Assembly: GCF_016909495.1 (NCBI RefSeq)
Contig: NZ_JAFBFW010000006.1
Span: 124,001 to 188,000, forward strand
Length of the DNA: 64,000 nt
Source: Pantoea coffeiphila
Lineage (GTDB): Bacteria > Pseudomonadota > Gammaproteobacteria > Enterobacterales > Enterobacteriaceae
Reading direction: 5' to 3'
This document shows positions 35,838-43,945 of this stretch, piece after piece. The stretch's first letter is position 1. Each line of letters starts with the position of its first letter. Below the pieces are notes generated by a model. It made no database searches and was not told the DNA's origin. It saw only the letters and a program-made list of their open reading frames with translations. The translations under genes and the position numbers were made by a program.

Positions 35838-37331
35838 TTAATGGCTGGGAAACGCAAACTGGGAAGCTTCCTGCGCTTTCTGTTTTGGCCAGCGCTGGGT
35901 GATAGTTTTGCGGCGGGTATAGAAGCGAACACCGTCCGGGCCGTAGGCGTGCAGATCGCCAAACAGCGAGCGCTTCCAGCCGCCGAAGCTGTGGAACGCC
36001 ACCGGAACCGGCAGCGGCACGTTGATGCCGACCATCCCGACTTCAATCTCATTGCCGAAGTGTCGGGCGGCTTCACCGTCGCGGGTAAAGATGCAGGTGC
36101 CATTACCGTACTCGTGCGCGTTGATCAGTTCGATTGCCTGTTCCAGTGAATCGACCCGCACCACGCACAGCACCGGGCCAAAAATCTCTTCTTTATAGAT
36201 GCGCATATCCGGCGTGACGTGGTCAAACAGGCAGCCGCCGATAAAGAAACCGCCTTCGTGGCCTGCAACCTTTAGCGACCGGCCATCCGCCACCAGTTTC
36301 GCGCCCGCCGTCTCACCGTCATTAATATAGCCGGTGACTTTCTCCTTATGCGCGGCGGTGACCAGCGGCCCCATATCCAGCCCGCATTCGGTTCCCGCCC
36401 CGATTTTCAGCGCGGTGATTTCCGGGGTCAGGCGGGCAATCAGCGCGTCGGCCACCGCATTGCCCACGCAAACCGCCACCGAAATCGCCATGCAGCGCTC
36501 GCCGCAGGAACCGTAAGCCGCCCCCATCAGCGCGCTGACCGTATTATCCAGATCCGCATCCGGCATCACCACCGCATGGTTTTTTGCGCCGCCCAGCGCC
36601 TGCACGCGCTTGCCGCGCTTCGTCCCTTCGCTGTAGATGTACTCGGCAATCGGCGTGGAGCCGACAAAGCTGATCGCCTTCACGTCCGGGCTTTCAATCA
36701 GCGCATCCACCGCTTCTTTGTCGCCGTTGACCACGTTCAGCACGCCCGCAGGCAGGCCAGCCTGCTGAAACAGCGAGGCGATCAGCAGCGTGGAGCTGGG
36801 ATCGCGCTCGGAAGGTTTCAGCACAAAGGTATTGCCGCAGGCGATAGCCAGCGGATACATCCACAGCGGCACCATCGCCGGGAAGTTAAACGGCGTGATG
36901 CCCGCCACCACCCCGACGGCATGAAAGTCGCTCCAGGAGTCGATCCCAGGCCCGGCATTGCGGCTGTATTCTCCCTTCAGCAGCTCAGGGGCGGCGCTGG
37001 CATATTCCACGTTTTCGATACCGCGTTTCAGTTCGCCTGCCGCATCCTCCCGCGTTTTACCGTGTTCTTCGCTAATCAGCTGGACGATCTCCTCCTGATG
37101 TTCCTCAAGCAGCTGCTTGAAGCGGAACAGCACCTGAGCGCGCTTCGCCGGAGGCAGATTGCGCCACGCGGGAAGAGCGGCTTTGGCGGCGGCAATCGCT
37201 TCCTGGACCGTGGCGGCGCTGGCCAGTTCAACCTGGCGGATGGGTTTGCCGGTAGCCGGATTAAAAACGGTGGCAGTGCGGCCATCGGGCTGGCGAATTT
37301 TACCGTTGATCAGATGGGTGATAACAGTCAT
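35838..37331 (-). CDS. mmsA: CoA-acylating methylmalonate/malonate-semialdehyde dehydrogenase
   Basis: 497 residues from the ATG at 37331 (GAGGG 7 nt upstream). The CoA-acylating MmsA/IolA aldehyde dehydrogenase subfamily is shown by HLINGKIRQPDGRTATVFNPATGKPIRQV, the NAD site ITPFNFPAMVPLWMYPLA, SFVGSTPIAEYIYSEGTKRGKRVQALGGAKNHAVVMPDAD, and the catalytic Cys in YGSCGERCMAISVAV. It lies 10 bp after an omega-transaminase gene. In the bauA/bauC-like arrangement it would convert malonate semialdehyde from beta-alanine into acetyl-CoA and CO2. Confidence 0.9.
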   Translation of the reverse strand: MTVITHLINGKIRQPDGRTATVFNPATGKPIRQVELASAATVQEAIAAAKAALPAWRNLPPAKRAQVLFRFKQLLEEHQEEIVQLISEEHGKTREDAAGELKRGIENVEYASAAPELLKGEYSRNAGPGIDSWSDFHAVGVVAGITPFNFPAMVPLWMYPLAIACGNTFVLKPSERDPSSTLLIASLFQQAGLPAGVLNVVNGDKEAVDALIESPDVKAISFVGSTPIAEYIYSEGTKRGKRVQALGGAKNHAVVMPDADLDNTVSALMGAAYGSCGERCMAISVAVCVGNAVADALIARLTPEITALKIGAGTECGLDMGPLVTAAHKEKVTGYINDGETAGAKLVADGRSLKVAGHEGGFFIGGCLFDHVTPDMRIYKEEIFGPVLCVVRVDSLEQAIELINAHEYGNGTCIFTRDGEAARHFGNEIEVGMVGINVPLPVPVAFHSFGGWKRSLFGDLHAYGPDGVRFYTRRKTITQRWPKQKAQEASQFAFPSH

Positions 37332-37341
37332 GACATTTCCC

Positions 37342-38673
37342 TCAGTTAATGTGGTGCAGGGCTTCGCCCACGGCATCAAAAAGACGATCCAGCTCGGCAG
37401 GCTCGGTGTTAAACATCGGGCCAAACTGCAGCGTATCGCCACCAAAGCGCACATAAAAACCGGCTTTCCACAGCGCCATACCGGCATCAAACGGCCTGAT
37501 GGCGGCGTCGCCGTCGCGCGGTGCCAGCTGAATCGCCCCCACCAGGCCACAGTTACGGATATCAATCACGTTAGGTGCGCTCCGCAGCGCGTGCAGCGTG
37601 CGTTCAAAGTGCGGGGCCAGCTCTGCCGACCGGGCGATCAGCTGCTCGTTTTCCAGCAGATCCAGCGTGGCCAGCCCGGCGGCGCAGGCGACCGGATGCG
37701 CGGAATAGGTGTAGCCGTGCGCGAACTCCACCGCGTGCTCGGGGAGCGGCTGCGACATAAAGGTGTGATAGATCTCGCTGCTGGCCACCACGCCCCCCAG
37801 CGGGATCGCGCCGTTGGTCACCTGCTTGGCGAAGTTGAGCATATCCGGGGTGACGCCAAAGTATTCGGCACCGCTCCAGCGCCCCATGCGGCCAAAGCCG
37901 GTGATCACTTCATCAAAGATCAGCAGGATATTATGCTGGGTACAGATCTCGCGCAGGCGCTGCAGATAGCCGCGAGGTGGAATAATCGCCCCGGCGGAGC
38001 CGGAAAGCGGCTCAACGATCAGCGCGGCGATATTGGACGCATCGTGCAGTTCAATCAGCTTCAGCATCTCATTGGCCAGCTCCACGCCGCCGGTTTCCGC
38101 CATACCCGCCGTGAAGGGCAGGTCGGTTTGCAGCGTATGCGGGATATGGTCAACATCCATAAACTGGCCGAACATTTTACGGTTGCCGCCAATGCCGCCC
38201 AGGCTGGTGCCGGCAATATTCACGCCGTGATAGCCACGCGCGCGGCCAATCAGTTTGGTTTTCGACGGCTGGCCTTTGGCGCGCCAGTACGCCCGGGCCA
38301 TTTTCACGGCGGTATCGGCGGATTCAGAACCCGAACCGGTAAAGAACACGTGATTCAGATCGCCGGGCATACGCTGGGCGATTTTATCTGCCAGCTGGAA
38401 CGACAGCGGATGGCCATACTGGAAGCCCGGCGAGTAGTCCAGGGTGCCAAGTTGTTTGCTGACCGCGCTCTGGATCTCGCTGCGGGTATGGCCTGCGCCG
38501 CAGGTCCACAGCCCGGACAGGCTGTCAAAAATCTGGCGGCCTTTATCATCCGTCAGCCAGCGCCCCTCTGCCGAAACGATAAAGCGCGGATCGCGATGGA
38601 AGTTACGGTTGGCGCTGAACGGCATCCAGTGCGCCTGCAGGTTAAGAGATGCGGTGTTAACGGCTTCTGACAT
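37342..38673 (-). CDS. Class III omega-amino acid:pyruvate aminotransferase (beta-alanine transaminase type)
   Basis: 443 residues. The N-terminus LNLQAHWMPFSANRNFHRDPRFIVSAEGRWLTDDKGRQIFDSLSGLW is typical of beta-alanine:pyruvate transaminases. FFTGSGSESADTAVKMARAYW and ARGYHGVNIAGTSLGGIGGNRK follow. Then come LIFDEVITGFGRMG with the PLP-contacting Asp and NFAKQVTNGAIPLGGVVAS with the Schiff-base Lys. With the downstream MmsA it forms a two-step route from beta-alanine (or beta-aminoisobutyrate) to an acyl-CoA. A LysR gene is divergent. Confidence 0.9.
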   Translation of the reverse strand: MSEAVNTASLNLQAHWMPFSANRNFHRDPRFIVSAEGRWLTDDKGRQIFDSLSGLWTCGAGHTRSEIQSAVSKQLGTLDYSPGFQYGHPLSFQLADKIAQRMPGDLNHVFFTGSGSESADTAVKMARAYWRAKGQPSKTKLIGRARGYHGVNIAGTSLGGIGGNRKMFGQFMDVDHIPHTLQTDLPFTAGMAETGGVELANEMLKLIELHDASNIAALIVEPLSGSAGAIIPPRGYLQRLREICTQHNILLIFDEVITGFGRMGRWSGAEYFGVTPDMLNFAKQVTNGAIPLGGVVASSEIYHTFMSQPLPEHAVEFAHGYTYSAHPVACAAGLATLDLLENEQLIARSAELAPHFERTLHALRSAPNVIDIRNCGLVGAIQLAPRDGDAAIRPFDAGMALWKAGFYVRFGGDTLQFGPMFNTEPAELDRLFDAVGEALHHIN

Positions 38674-38706
38674 GATTTTTCCTCCTGACGGGTGTAGGAA
38701 GAGTTT

Positions 38707-38734
38707 GCATTTAAGTATCAGTTAAGTTAAATGC
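38707..38734. promoter_or_regulatory. Inverted repeat in the transaminase/LysR divergent promoter
   Basis: GCATTTAA (38707-38714) and its exact complement TTAAATGC (38727-38734) are 12 bp apart in the 99-bp gap between the two divergent genes. This is a likely binding site for the LysR protein. Confidence 0.5.
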
Positions 38735-38772
38735 CTATTAATGCATCTTTAGTTATGGAATAACTCACCTAT

Positions 38773-39675
38773 ATGAAAAGCAAATCTCTCGCCCAGGTCA
38801 CTGACTTTGACCTCAAGCTACTGCGAATATTCAAAACCGTCTGCGAATGCGGCAGCTTTTCTGCCGCTGAAAGTCTGCTGGGTATTACGCGCTCGGCGAT
38901 AAGCCTGCATATGAGCGATCTGGAAAAGCGCCTCGGCATGCGTTTGTGCCAGCGCGGGCGCGCCGGGTTTGCCCTGACCGATGAGGGGCGCGAAATTCTG
39001 CGCCACAGCGACAGCATGATGGCGGCCATTGAAGGGTTTCGTCAGCAGGTGAACCAGATGCACAAGCAGCTGCGCGGTGAATTTAACATCGGCATTATCA
39101 ATAATCTGGTCACCCAGCCAAAGATGAAAATCACCCACGCACTGGATTCCCTGCGGGAGATCGGGCCGGATATTCGCCTGAATATCAGCATGAGTACGGC
39201 CGCTGAAATAGAGCGCGGGCTGATGGACGGTCGTCTGCATATCGGTGCTTTGCCGCTGACATCTCCCGTTTCCGGGCTGGATTATGCTCATCTTTACGAT
39301 GAAAAATCAGAGCTTTACTGTAGTAGTACGCATCCGCTTTTCAGCGGATACAGCGATCCGGGGGACGATCTTCTGGCGCAGTATGATGCGATTGCGCCGA
39401 GCTTTCGCATGACGGCTGAAACCATCGGTCTACACCAGATGCTGAACTGCACGGCCACCGCTTCTGACCGCGAAGGCATTGCGTTTCTGATCCTCACCGG
39501 GCGCTTTATTGGCTACCTGCCCGATCACTTTGCCGCGCAGTGGGTGGAGAAAAAGTTAATGCGCGCCGTTGCGCCATCGCGGCTGAACTTCAGCAGTAAA
39601 ATTGCCATCGTCACCCGAAAAGGGCGTCGGCCTAATGCCATTCTTGAACGATTCCTCCAGGCGCTCGATCTGTAA
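38773..39675 (+). CDS. LysR-family transcriptional regulator
   Basis: 300 residues. The N-terminal winged helix reads FDLKLLRIFKTVCECGSFSAAESLLGITRSAISLHMSDLEKRLGMRLCQRGRAGFALTDEG at residues 11-72. A substrate-binding domain follows with GEFNIGIINNLVTQPKMKI at its start. It is divergent from the transaminase/MmsA operon and has an inverted repeat between, so it most likely activates that operon with an omega-amino acid or a derivative as coinducer. It ends 214 bp before the hydroxyproline-type operon and is not obviously part of it. Confidence 0.88.
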   Translation: MKSKSLAQVTDFDLKLLRIFKTVCECGSFSAAESLLGITRSAISLHMSDLEKRLGMRLCQRGRAGFALTDEGREILRHSDSMMAAIEGFRQQVNQMHKQLRGEFNIGIINNLVTQPKMKITHALDSLREIGPDIRLNISMSTAAEIERGLMDGRLHIGALPLTSPVSGLDYAHLYDEKSELYCSSTHPLFSGYSDPGDDLLAQYDAIAPSFRMTAETIGLHQMLNCTATASDREGIAFLILTGRFIGYLPDHFAAQWVEKKLMRAVAPSRLNFSSKIAIVTRKGRRPNAILERFLQALDL

Positions 39676-39761
39676 CCCGCTCGTCATCCCCGCTTTTATG
39701 AAGCCGATCACACGCGAGTGGCGATCGGCGTCAAACTTTGATCATAAGTAAACCGTATTAG

Positions 39762-39824
39762 TTGACTTTGTTAATTTCGTGCTTCTATTCTCTCATTCAG
39801 CGATGCATACAAAATTGCATACAT
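39762..39824 (+). promoter_or_regulatory. Promoter and GntR-type operator of the hydroxyproline-type operon
   Basis: TTGACT at 39762-39767, an 18-bp spacer and TATTCT at 39786-39791. A box at 39802-39824 follows, containing GCATACAAAATTGCATACA. The -35, the first bases of the spacer (TTGTTAAT), the 18-bp spacing and the 11-bp distance from the -10 to the box all recur at 50243-50304 in front of the PQQ dehydrogenase gene. Confidence 0.6.
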
Positions 39825-39889
39825 GAATGAAGAAATAAGCACCACCTAACTGTTCCTGTTCGCAACATCAACGTTTGGACGAGGTCTTT

Positions 39890-40723
39890 ATGGTCAGTGT
39901 TCGTTTATCACATCTCAAAAAGTTTTCCTGTTGTCTGGCGCTGGGCAGTGCTCTGCTGGCGTCATCTCTTCCCGCTTCGGCAGCCGTCGGTTTCTGGCAG
40001 AGCATTCAGCAAAAGGGCGTCCTGCGCTGCGGCGCGGCAACGGCAGCACCCTATGTGATGCGTGATGCCAAATCGGGCGAATACAGCGGCTATTTTGCTG
40101 AACTCTGCCGCGATTTTGGTGAAAACGTCTTAAAAGTGAAGGTGCAGTTTGTCGATGCCAACTGGGATACGCTGGTCGCCGGGCTGCAAAGCGACAAGTG
40201 GGATATGGCGCTGGGATTAAATCAGACCCCGGAGCGCGCGCTGGCGGTCGCGTTCTCGGCACCGGCGCAGGACTATCAGGTCTCTTTCCTGATTAATAAG
40301 CAGAACCCCAAAATGGAAGGGGTGACCAACAAATTAGCGGATCTCGACAAACCCGGCGTGACCTTTGCGGTGATGTCCGGCACCTCGCAGGATAAAGCGG
40401 TCACCGCCGCGATTAAGAAAGGCACGATTATGCGCCTGCCCGGCAATGATGAAACCCGCCTGGCGCTGATGGCCCGCCGCGCCGATGTGCTGGTGGACGC
40501 CAGCGATACCAACCACCTGTTCGCGCTGGCTAACCCGGACTGGGCGAAAGAGATCCTGCCGGTTCCGGCGCTGGCGAAGCAGGGTGTTTCCTTCGGGCTG
40601 CCGCGATCTATCACCGAAGCCGACCGGGACGTGATTGATATCTATCTGACCCAGCGCCGTGCCACCGGCGAGATCGATCAGCTGGTCAATAAAGCCTCGA
40701 TGGAAGCCAACGCCGCAAAATAA
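39890..40723 (+). CDS. Periplasmic amino acid-binding protein of an ABC importer
   Basis: 277 residues from the ATG at 39890 (GAGG 5 nt upstream; the TTG at 39875 is unlikely). It has a signal peptide with hydrophobic core CCLALGSALLASSLPASA, cleaved near ASA-A at about residue 31. The SBP_bac_3 (family 3) domain follows: VLRCGAATAAPYVMRDAKSGEYSGYFAELCRDFGE, then DTLVAGLQSDKWDMALGLNQTPERA. These proteins bind polar amino acids. First gene of the operon with an ATPase, two permeases and hydroxyproline-type enzymes, so hydroxyproline is the inferred ligand. Confidence 0.88.
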   Translation: MVSVRLSHLKKFSCCLALGSALLASSLPASAAVGFWQSIQQKGVLRCGAATAAPYVMRDAKSGEYSGYFAELCRDFGENVLKVKVQFVDANWDTLVAGLQSDKWDMALGLNQTPERALAVAFSAPAQDYQVSFLINKQNPKMEGVTNKLADLDKPGVTFAVMSGTSQDKAVTAAIKKGTIMRLPGNDETRLALMARRADVLVDASDTNHLFALANPDWAKEILPVPALAKQGVSFGLPRSITEADRDVIDIYLTQRRATGEIDQLVNKASMEANAAK

Positions 40724-40786
40724 GGCGTGATGAATTTCTGACACTTAATTAACCGTGTGCATTCCGCACGCAGCGGAGGAATGATT

Positions 40787-41623
40787 ATGAATGCCTCAAG
40801 TAATTTGGCGGCCGCACCCACGCGCCTGCAAGATAACCGACCTGTATTTCTCAATGAATTTAATAAAGGCGAATTTATTCAGCTGGAAAAAGTGAATAAA
40901 GCCTATGGAGAATTAGTGGTGATGGATAATTTTGACCTCACCATGAGAAGCGACGATCGTCTGGTTATTATCGGGCCGAGTGGAAGTGGTAAAAGTTCTC
41001 TGCTGCGTGTGTTAATGGGACTGGAAGGTATTCAGGGCGGGACGATCAATTTCCATAAGCAGCACTATATCGTCGGTGATAAGGCCAAAAAAGCAAAAAT
41101 CGTTGATGCGAATATTCAGAAAAAGATCGGCATGGTTTTCCAGCACTACACGCTGTTTCCGCATCTGTCCATTTTGAGCAATCTGATCCTGGCACCGATG
41201 AAAGTCCACGGGCTGGAGAAAAAGGTGGCGGTGGAAAAAGCGCGGGCGCTACTGGCCCGCTTTGGGCTGGAAAGCAAGATCGGCGCTTATCCCAGCCAGC
41301 TGTCCGGCGGCCAGAAGCAGCGTGTAGCCATTGCCCGTGCGCTGATGCTGGAGCCGGAACTGATGCTGTTTGATGAAGTGACCTCGGCGCTTGACCCGGA
41401 AATGGTTACCGAAGTGCAAAGCGTGATGATGCAGCTGGCCGATCAAAAAATGGCGATGATTATTGTCACCCACGATATGCACTTTGCGCGGAATATCGCT
41501 TCCCGCGTGGTGTTCTGCGCTAACGGGAAAATTGTTGAGCAGGGCCACCCTGATTCGCTATTTACCTGCCCGAAAGAAAAACGCACTCGTGAGTTTCTGG
41601 AAAAAGTCCTGCATCTGGATTAA
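40787..41623 (+). CDS. ABC transporter ATPase, polar amino acid type
   Basis: 278 residues from the ATG at 40787 (GGAGG 7 nt upstream; two in-frame earlier starts are poorer). Walker A is GPSGSGKSSLLR and the Q-loop lies in GMVFQHYTLFPHLSILSN. The signature is LSGGQKQRVAIARALM, Walker B is ELMLFDEVTSALDPEM, and the switch His is in IVTHDMHFARNI. It belongs to the GlnQ/HisP subfamily. The N-terminal 35 or so residues ahead of the domain (PTRLQDNRPVFLNEFNKGEF) are longer than in GlnQ. It powers the importer with the two permeases that follow. Confidence 0.9.
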   Translation: MNASSNLAAAPTRLQDNRPVFLNEFNKGEFIQLEKVNKAYGELVVMDNFDLTMRSDDRLVIIGPSGSGKSSLLRVLMGLEGIQGGTINFHKQHYIVGDKAKKAKIVDANIQKKIGMVFQHYTLFPHLSILSNLILAPMKVHGLEKKVAVEKARALLARFGLESKIGAYPSQLSGGQKQRVAIARALMLEPELMLFDEVTSALDPEMVTEVQSVMMQLADQKMAMIIVTHDMHFARNIASRVVFCANGKIVEQGHPDSLFTCPKEKRTREFLEKVLHLD

Positions 41624-41634
41624 TGAGGTTAATT

Positions 41635-42306
41635 ATGAACTATCAGTTTGACTTTCATTTCCTGCAGGGAAATCTGGGGTCGCTGTGGGACGGATTAAAA
41701 GTAACACTCGAACTGGCGCTGGTGGCAAATATATTCGGCCTTGTTTTTGGCTTTATTTTATGCCTGATGGCGATGAGCCCGCTGGCGATATTACGCTGGC
41801 CGACGAAGTTATTTATTGAGTTTTTCCGCTGCACGCCGGTATTGCTGCAAATCGTCTGGTTTTATTACTGCGTGCCGATCATGTTCAACCTGTTTATTGA
41901 CCCGATCTATATGGGTTATCTGGCGCTGGGGCTGAATCTGGCGGCGTTTAATGCCGAAGCCTATCGTGCCGGGGTACAGGCGGTGCCGCACGAGCATCAC
42001 GATGCGGGGATTGCGCTGGGCCTGAATCGCTTCCAGCAGACGGTTTACGTGGTGCTGCCGCAGGCGATACGCAATGCGCTGCCGGTGCTGATGACCAACG
42101 GCATCTCGATTTTGCAGCAGAGCGCGCTGGTAGCGATTGTCGCCATCTCCGATCTGATGTACGTCGGCCGAAATATCGCCACCGAAAGCTACCGTCCGCT
42201 GGAAACCTACTCGTTGATTGCGCTGATTTACTTCGCGCTGTCGCTGCCGATTTCCCAGCTGGTTGCCTGGGTTGAACGCCGCCAGGATGCGGCCACAGAA
42301 CGCTGA
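41635..42306 (+). CDS. ABC transporter permease, polar amino acid type
   Basis: 223 residues from the ATG at 41635 (GAGG 6 nt upstream). It has the HisMQ-type inner-membrane fold with about five helices. The N-terminal LWDGLKVTLELALVANIFGLVFGFIL is followed by the EFFRCTPVLLQIVWFYY motif. The coupling EAA loop is EAYRAGVQAVPHEHHDAGIALGLNRFQQTVYVVLPQAIRNALP. It pairs with the second permease encoded 8 bp downstream to form the channel of the hydroxyproline-type importer. Confidence 0.88.
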   Translation: MNYQFDFHFLQGNLGSLWDGLKVTLELALVANIFGLVFGFILCLMAMSPLAILRWPTKLFIEFFRCTPVLLQIVWFYYCVPIMFNLFIDPIYMGYLALGLNLAAFNAEAYRAGVQAVPHEHHDAGIALGLNRFQQTVYVVLPQAIRNALPVLMTNGISILQQSALVAIVAISDLMYVGRNIATESYRPLETYSLIALIYFALSLPISQLVAWVERRQDAATER

Positions 42307-42313
42307 GGCTCAG

Positions 42314-42982
42314 ATGATGACACTCGATTTCACCCAGGTCTTTTCCTACTGGCAGGTGCTGTTACAGGGCCTGGGCCTGACGCTGGCCTTTACGCTGAGC
42401 TGCGCGGTAATCGGCAGCCTGGCGGGCTTTATTGTCAGCCTGCTGCGCCTGTCGCCGTTTCGGCCGCTGCGCTGGCTGGTGACGCTGTACGTAGAGTTTT
42501 TTCGCGGCACGCCGCTGCTGATCCAGCTGTTCTGGGTGTTTTTCTGCTTCCCGGTGGTCTTCCAGCTCAATATCGCCCCGTGGCTGTGCGTCACCCTGTC
42601 GCTGGTGCTGTATATGGCGGCGATCACCAGCGAAACCTTTCGCGGCTCGCTGAAATCCATCGCCGGGGAACAGCATGATGCCTGCGTGGCGCTGAGCCTG
42701 ACGCCAACGGCCAAAATTCTCTACGTCATCTTCCCCCAGGCGCTGCTGCGCGCCGTGCCCACGCTGCTGTCGAACGTGGTTGCGCTGTTCAAGGAGAGCG
42801 CGCTGATCTCATCGGTCGGCGTGGCGGATCTGATGTTCGTGGGGCAAAGCATTTCCAACAGTACCGCGCGCCCGGTGGAGTTTCTGACGGCCGTGGCGGT
42901 GATCTATTTCGTTGTGGCATTCCCCTTAACGCGCCTGGTGGGCGTGGTCGAGTCGCGTTTGTTACGGCGTTACGCCCTTTAA
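42314..42982 (+). CDS. ABC transporter permease, polar amino acid type (second subunit)
   Basis: 222 residues from the ATG at 42314 (GAGG 5 nt upstream; 42317 is an alternative). It is a HisMQ family member with FSYWQVLLQGLGLTLAFTLSCAVIGSLAGFIVSLL, EFFRGTPLLIQLFWVFF, and the EAA loop ETFRGSLKSIAGEQHDACVALSLTPTAKILYVIFPQALLRAVP. It is distinct from but homologous to the preceding permease, as usual for heterodimeric importers. It ends 21 bp before the DapA-like gene. Confidence 0.88.
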   Translation: MMTLDFTQVFSYWQVLLQGLGLTLAFTLSCAVIGSLAGFIVSLLRLSPFRPLRWLVTLYVEFFRGTPLLIQLFWVFFCFPVVFQLNIAPWLCVTLSLVLYMAAITSETFRGSLKSIAGEQHDACVALSLTPTAKILYVIFPQALLRAVPTLLSNVVALFKESALISSVGVADLMFVGQSISNSTARPVEFLTAVAVIYFVVAFPLTRLVGVVESRLLRRYAL

Positions 42983-43003
42983 CTGTCAACAGGAGAAGTA
43001 ACG

Positions 43004-43882
43004 ATGAAACTACAAGGTATTTTACCGGCCCTGGTCACCCCTTTTGATGCCGCAGGCGCGGTCGATCACCAGCAGCTGGCCGATATTCTGGAGTATCAAC
43101 TGAAAGCGGGCGTGAACGGCTTTGTGCCGCTCGGCTCCACCGGCGAATATTATGCCCTGACCAACGAGGAGCGCCGTCAGGTGCTGAAAACGGTGAAAAC
43201 GGTGGTGGGGGATCGCGGCACGCTGATCGCCGGAGCGAACGGTTCCTGTACCCGCGAAGTGCTGGAGCAGGTGCGGCAGACCGTTGACGCGGGCTATCAC
43301 AACCTGCTGATTGCTCCGCCGTACTACGCGCTGCCTTCCCAGGAGGAGCTGATCGGCCACTATCAGGCGATTCTTGATGAATTCAGTGACATCAATGTGG
43401 TTCTGTATAACTATCCGGTGCGCACCAACGTGGAGGTCGGTTTCAGCGTGCTGGAAGCGTTTAAAGATCATCCACGCGTGGTCGGAATTAAAGAAAGCAG
43501 CGGCAGCGTGCTGCGTGCGGTCGAAATTGGTCACCGCTATAAAGAGCAGTATCAGCTCTCCTGCGGCTCCGACGATGTGGCGTTTGATTTCTTTATGTGG
43601 GGTGCCAGCAGCTGGATTTGCGGACCGGCCAACTGCTTCCCGGATCAAATCGTCGACTTCTATCGTAAATTCAGCAGCGGCGATTTACGCGGTGCACAGG
43701 ATGTGATGCGTACGCTGTTCCCGGTGATGGCCAGCATGGAAGAGGGCAAGTTTATCCAGAAGGTGAAATACGGCTGCGAGCTGGCTGGGTTTAAGGCGGG
43801 TAATGCCAGAATGCCGCTACAGCCGTTAACCCCGGAAGAGAAGGCGGCATTCCGCCAGGTATTTGAAGCATCCCAGCGCTAA
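43004..43882 (+). CDS. DapA/NAL-family lyase, likely pyrroline-hydroxycarboxylate deaminase of hydroxyproline catabolism
   Basis: 292 residues of the dihydrodipicolinate synthase family: GILPALVTPFDAAGAVD, the pyruvate-binding GSTGE at 45-49, YNYP at 135-138 with the catalytic Tyr, and the Schiff-base Lys163 in VGIKESSGS. The DapA reaction is unlikely in this operon. In trans-4-hydroxyproline breakdown a family member deaminates delta1-pyrroline-4-hydroxy-2-carboxylate to alpha-ketoglutarate semialdehyde, and every other enzyme of that path is encoded next to it. The function is inferred from this neighbourhood. Confidence 0.85.
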   Translation: MKLQGILPALVTPFDAAGAVDHQQLADILEYQLKAGVNGFVPLGSTGEYYALTNEERRQVLKTVKTVVGDRGTLIAGANGSCTREVLEQVRQTVDAGYHNLLIAPPYYALPSQEELIGHYQAILDEFSDINVVLYNYPVRTNVEVGFSVLEAFKDHPRVVGIKESSGSVLRAVEIGHRYKEQYQLSCGSDDVAFDFFMWGASSWICGPANCFPDQIVDFYRKFSSGDLRGAQDVMRTLFPVMASMEEGKFIQKVKYGCELAGFKAGNARMPLQPLTPEEKAAFRQVFEASQR

Positions 43883-43945
43883 TCACAATTGAGGTTTCGG
43901 CTGGCGGGCAGAACGTGCGCGCCAGCCGGTTAATGAGTGGCAACT

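Noticed and set aside
37159..38670. 503-codon open frame on the plus strand
   Set aside because: It lies entirely antisense to the well-supported mmsA and transaminase genes, and its composition (many Arg, Gly, His) is typical of GC-rich shadow frames.
43004..43882. Lysine-pathway DapA
   Set aside because: It sits inside a catabolic operon with a transporter, FAD oxidase, aldehyde dehydrogenase and epimerase; biosynthetic dapA is not found in such company.
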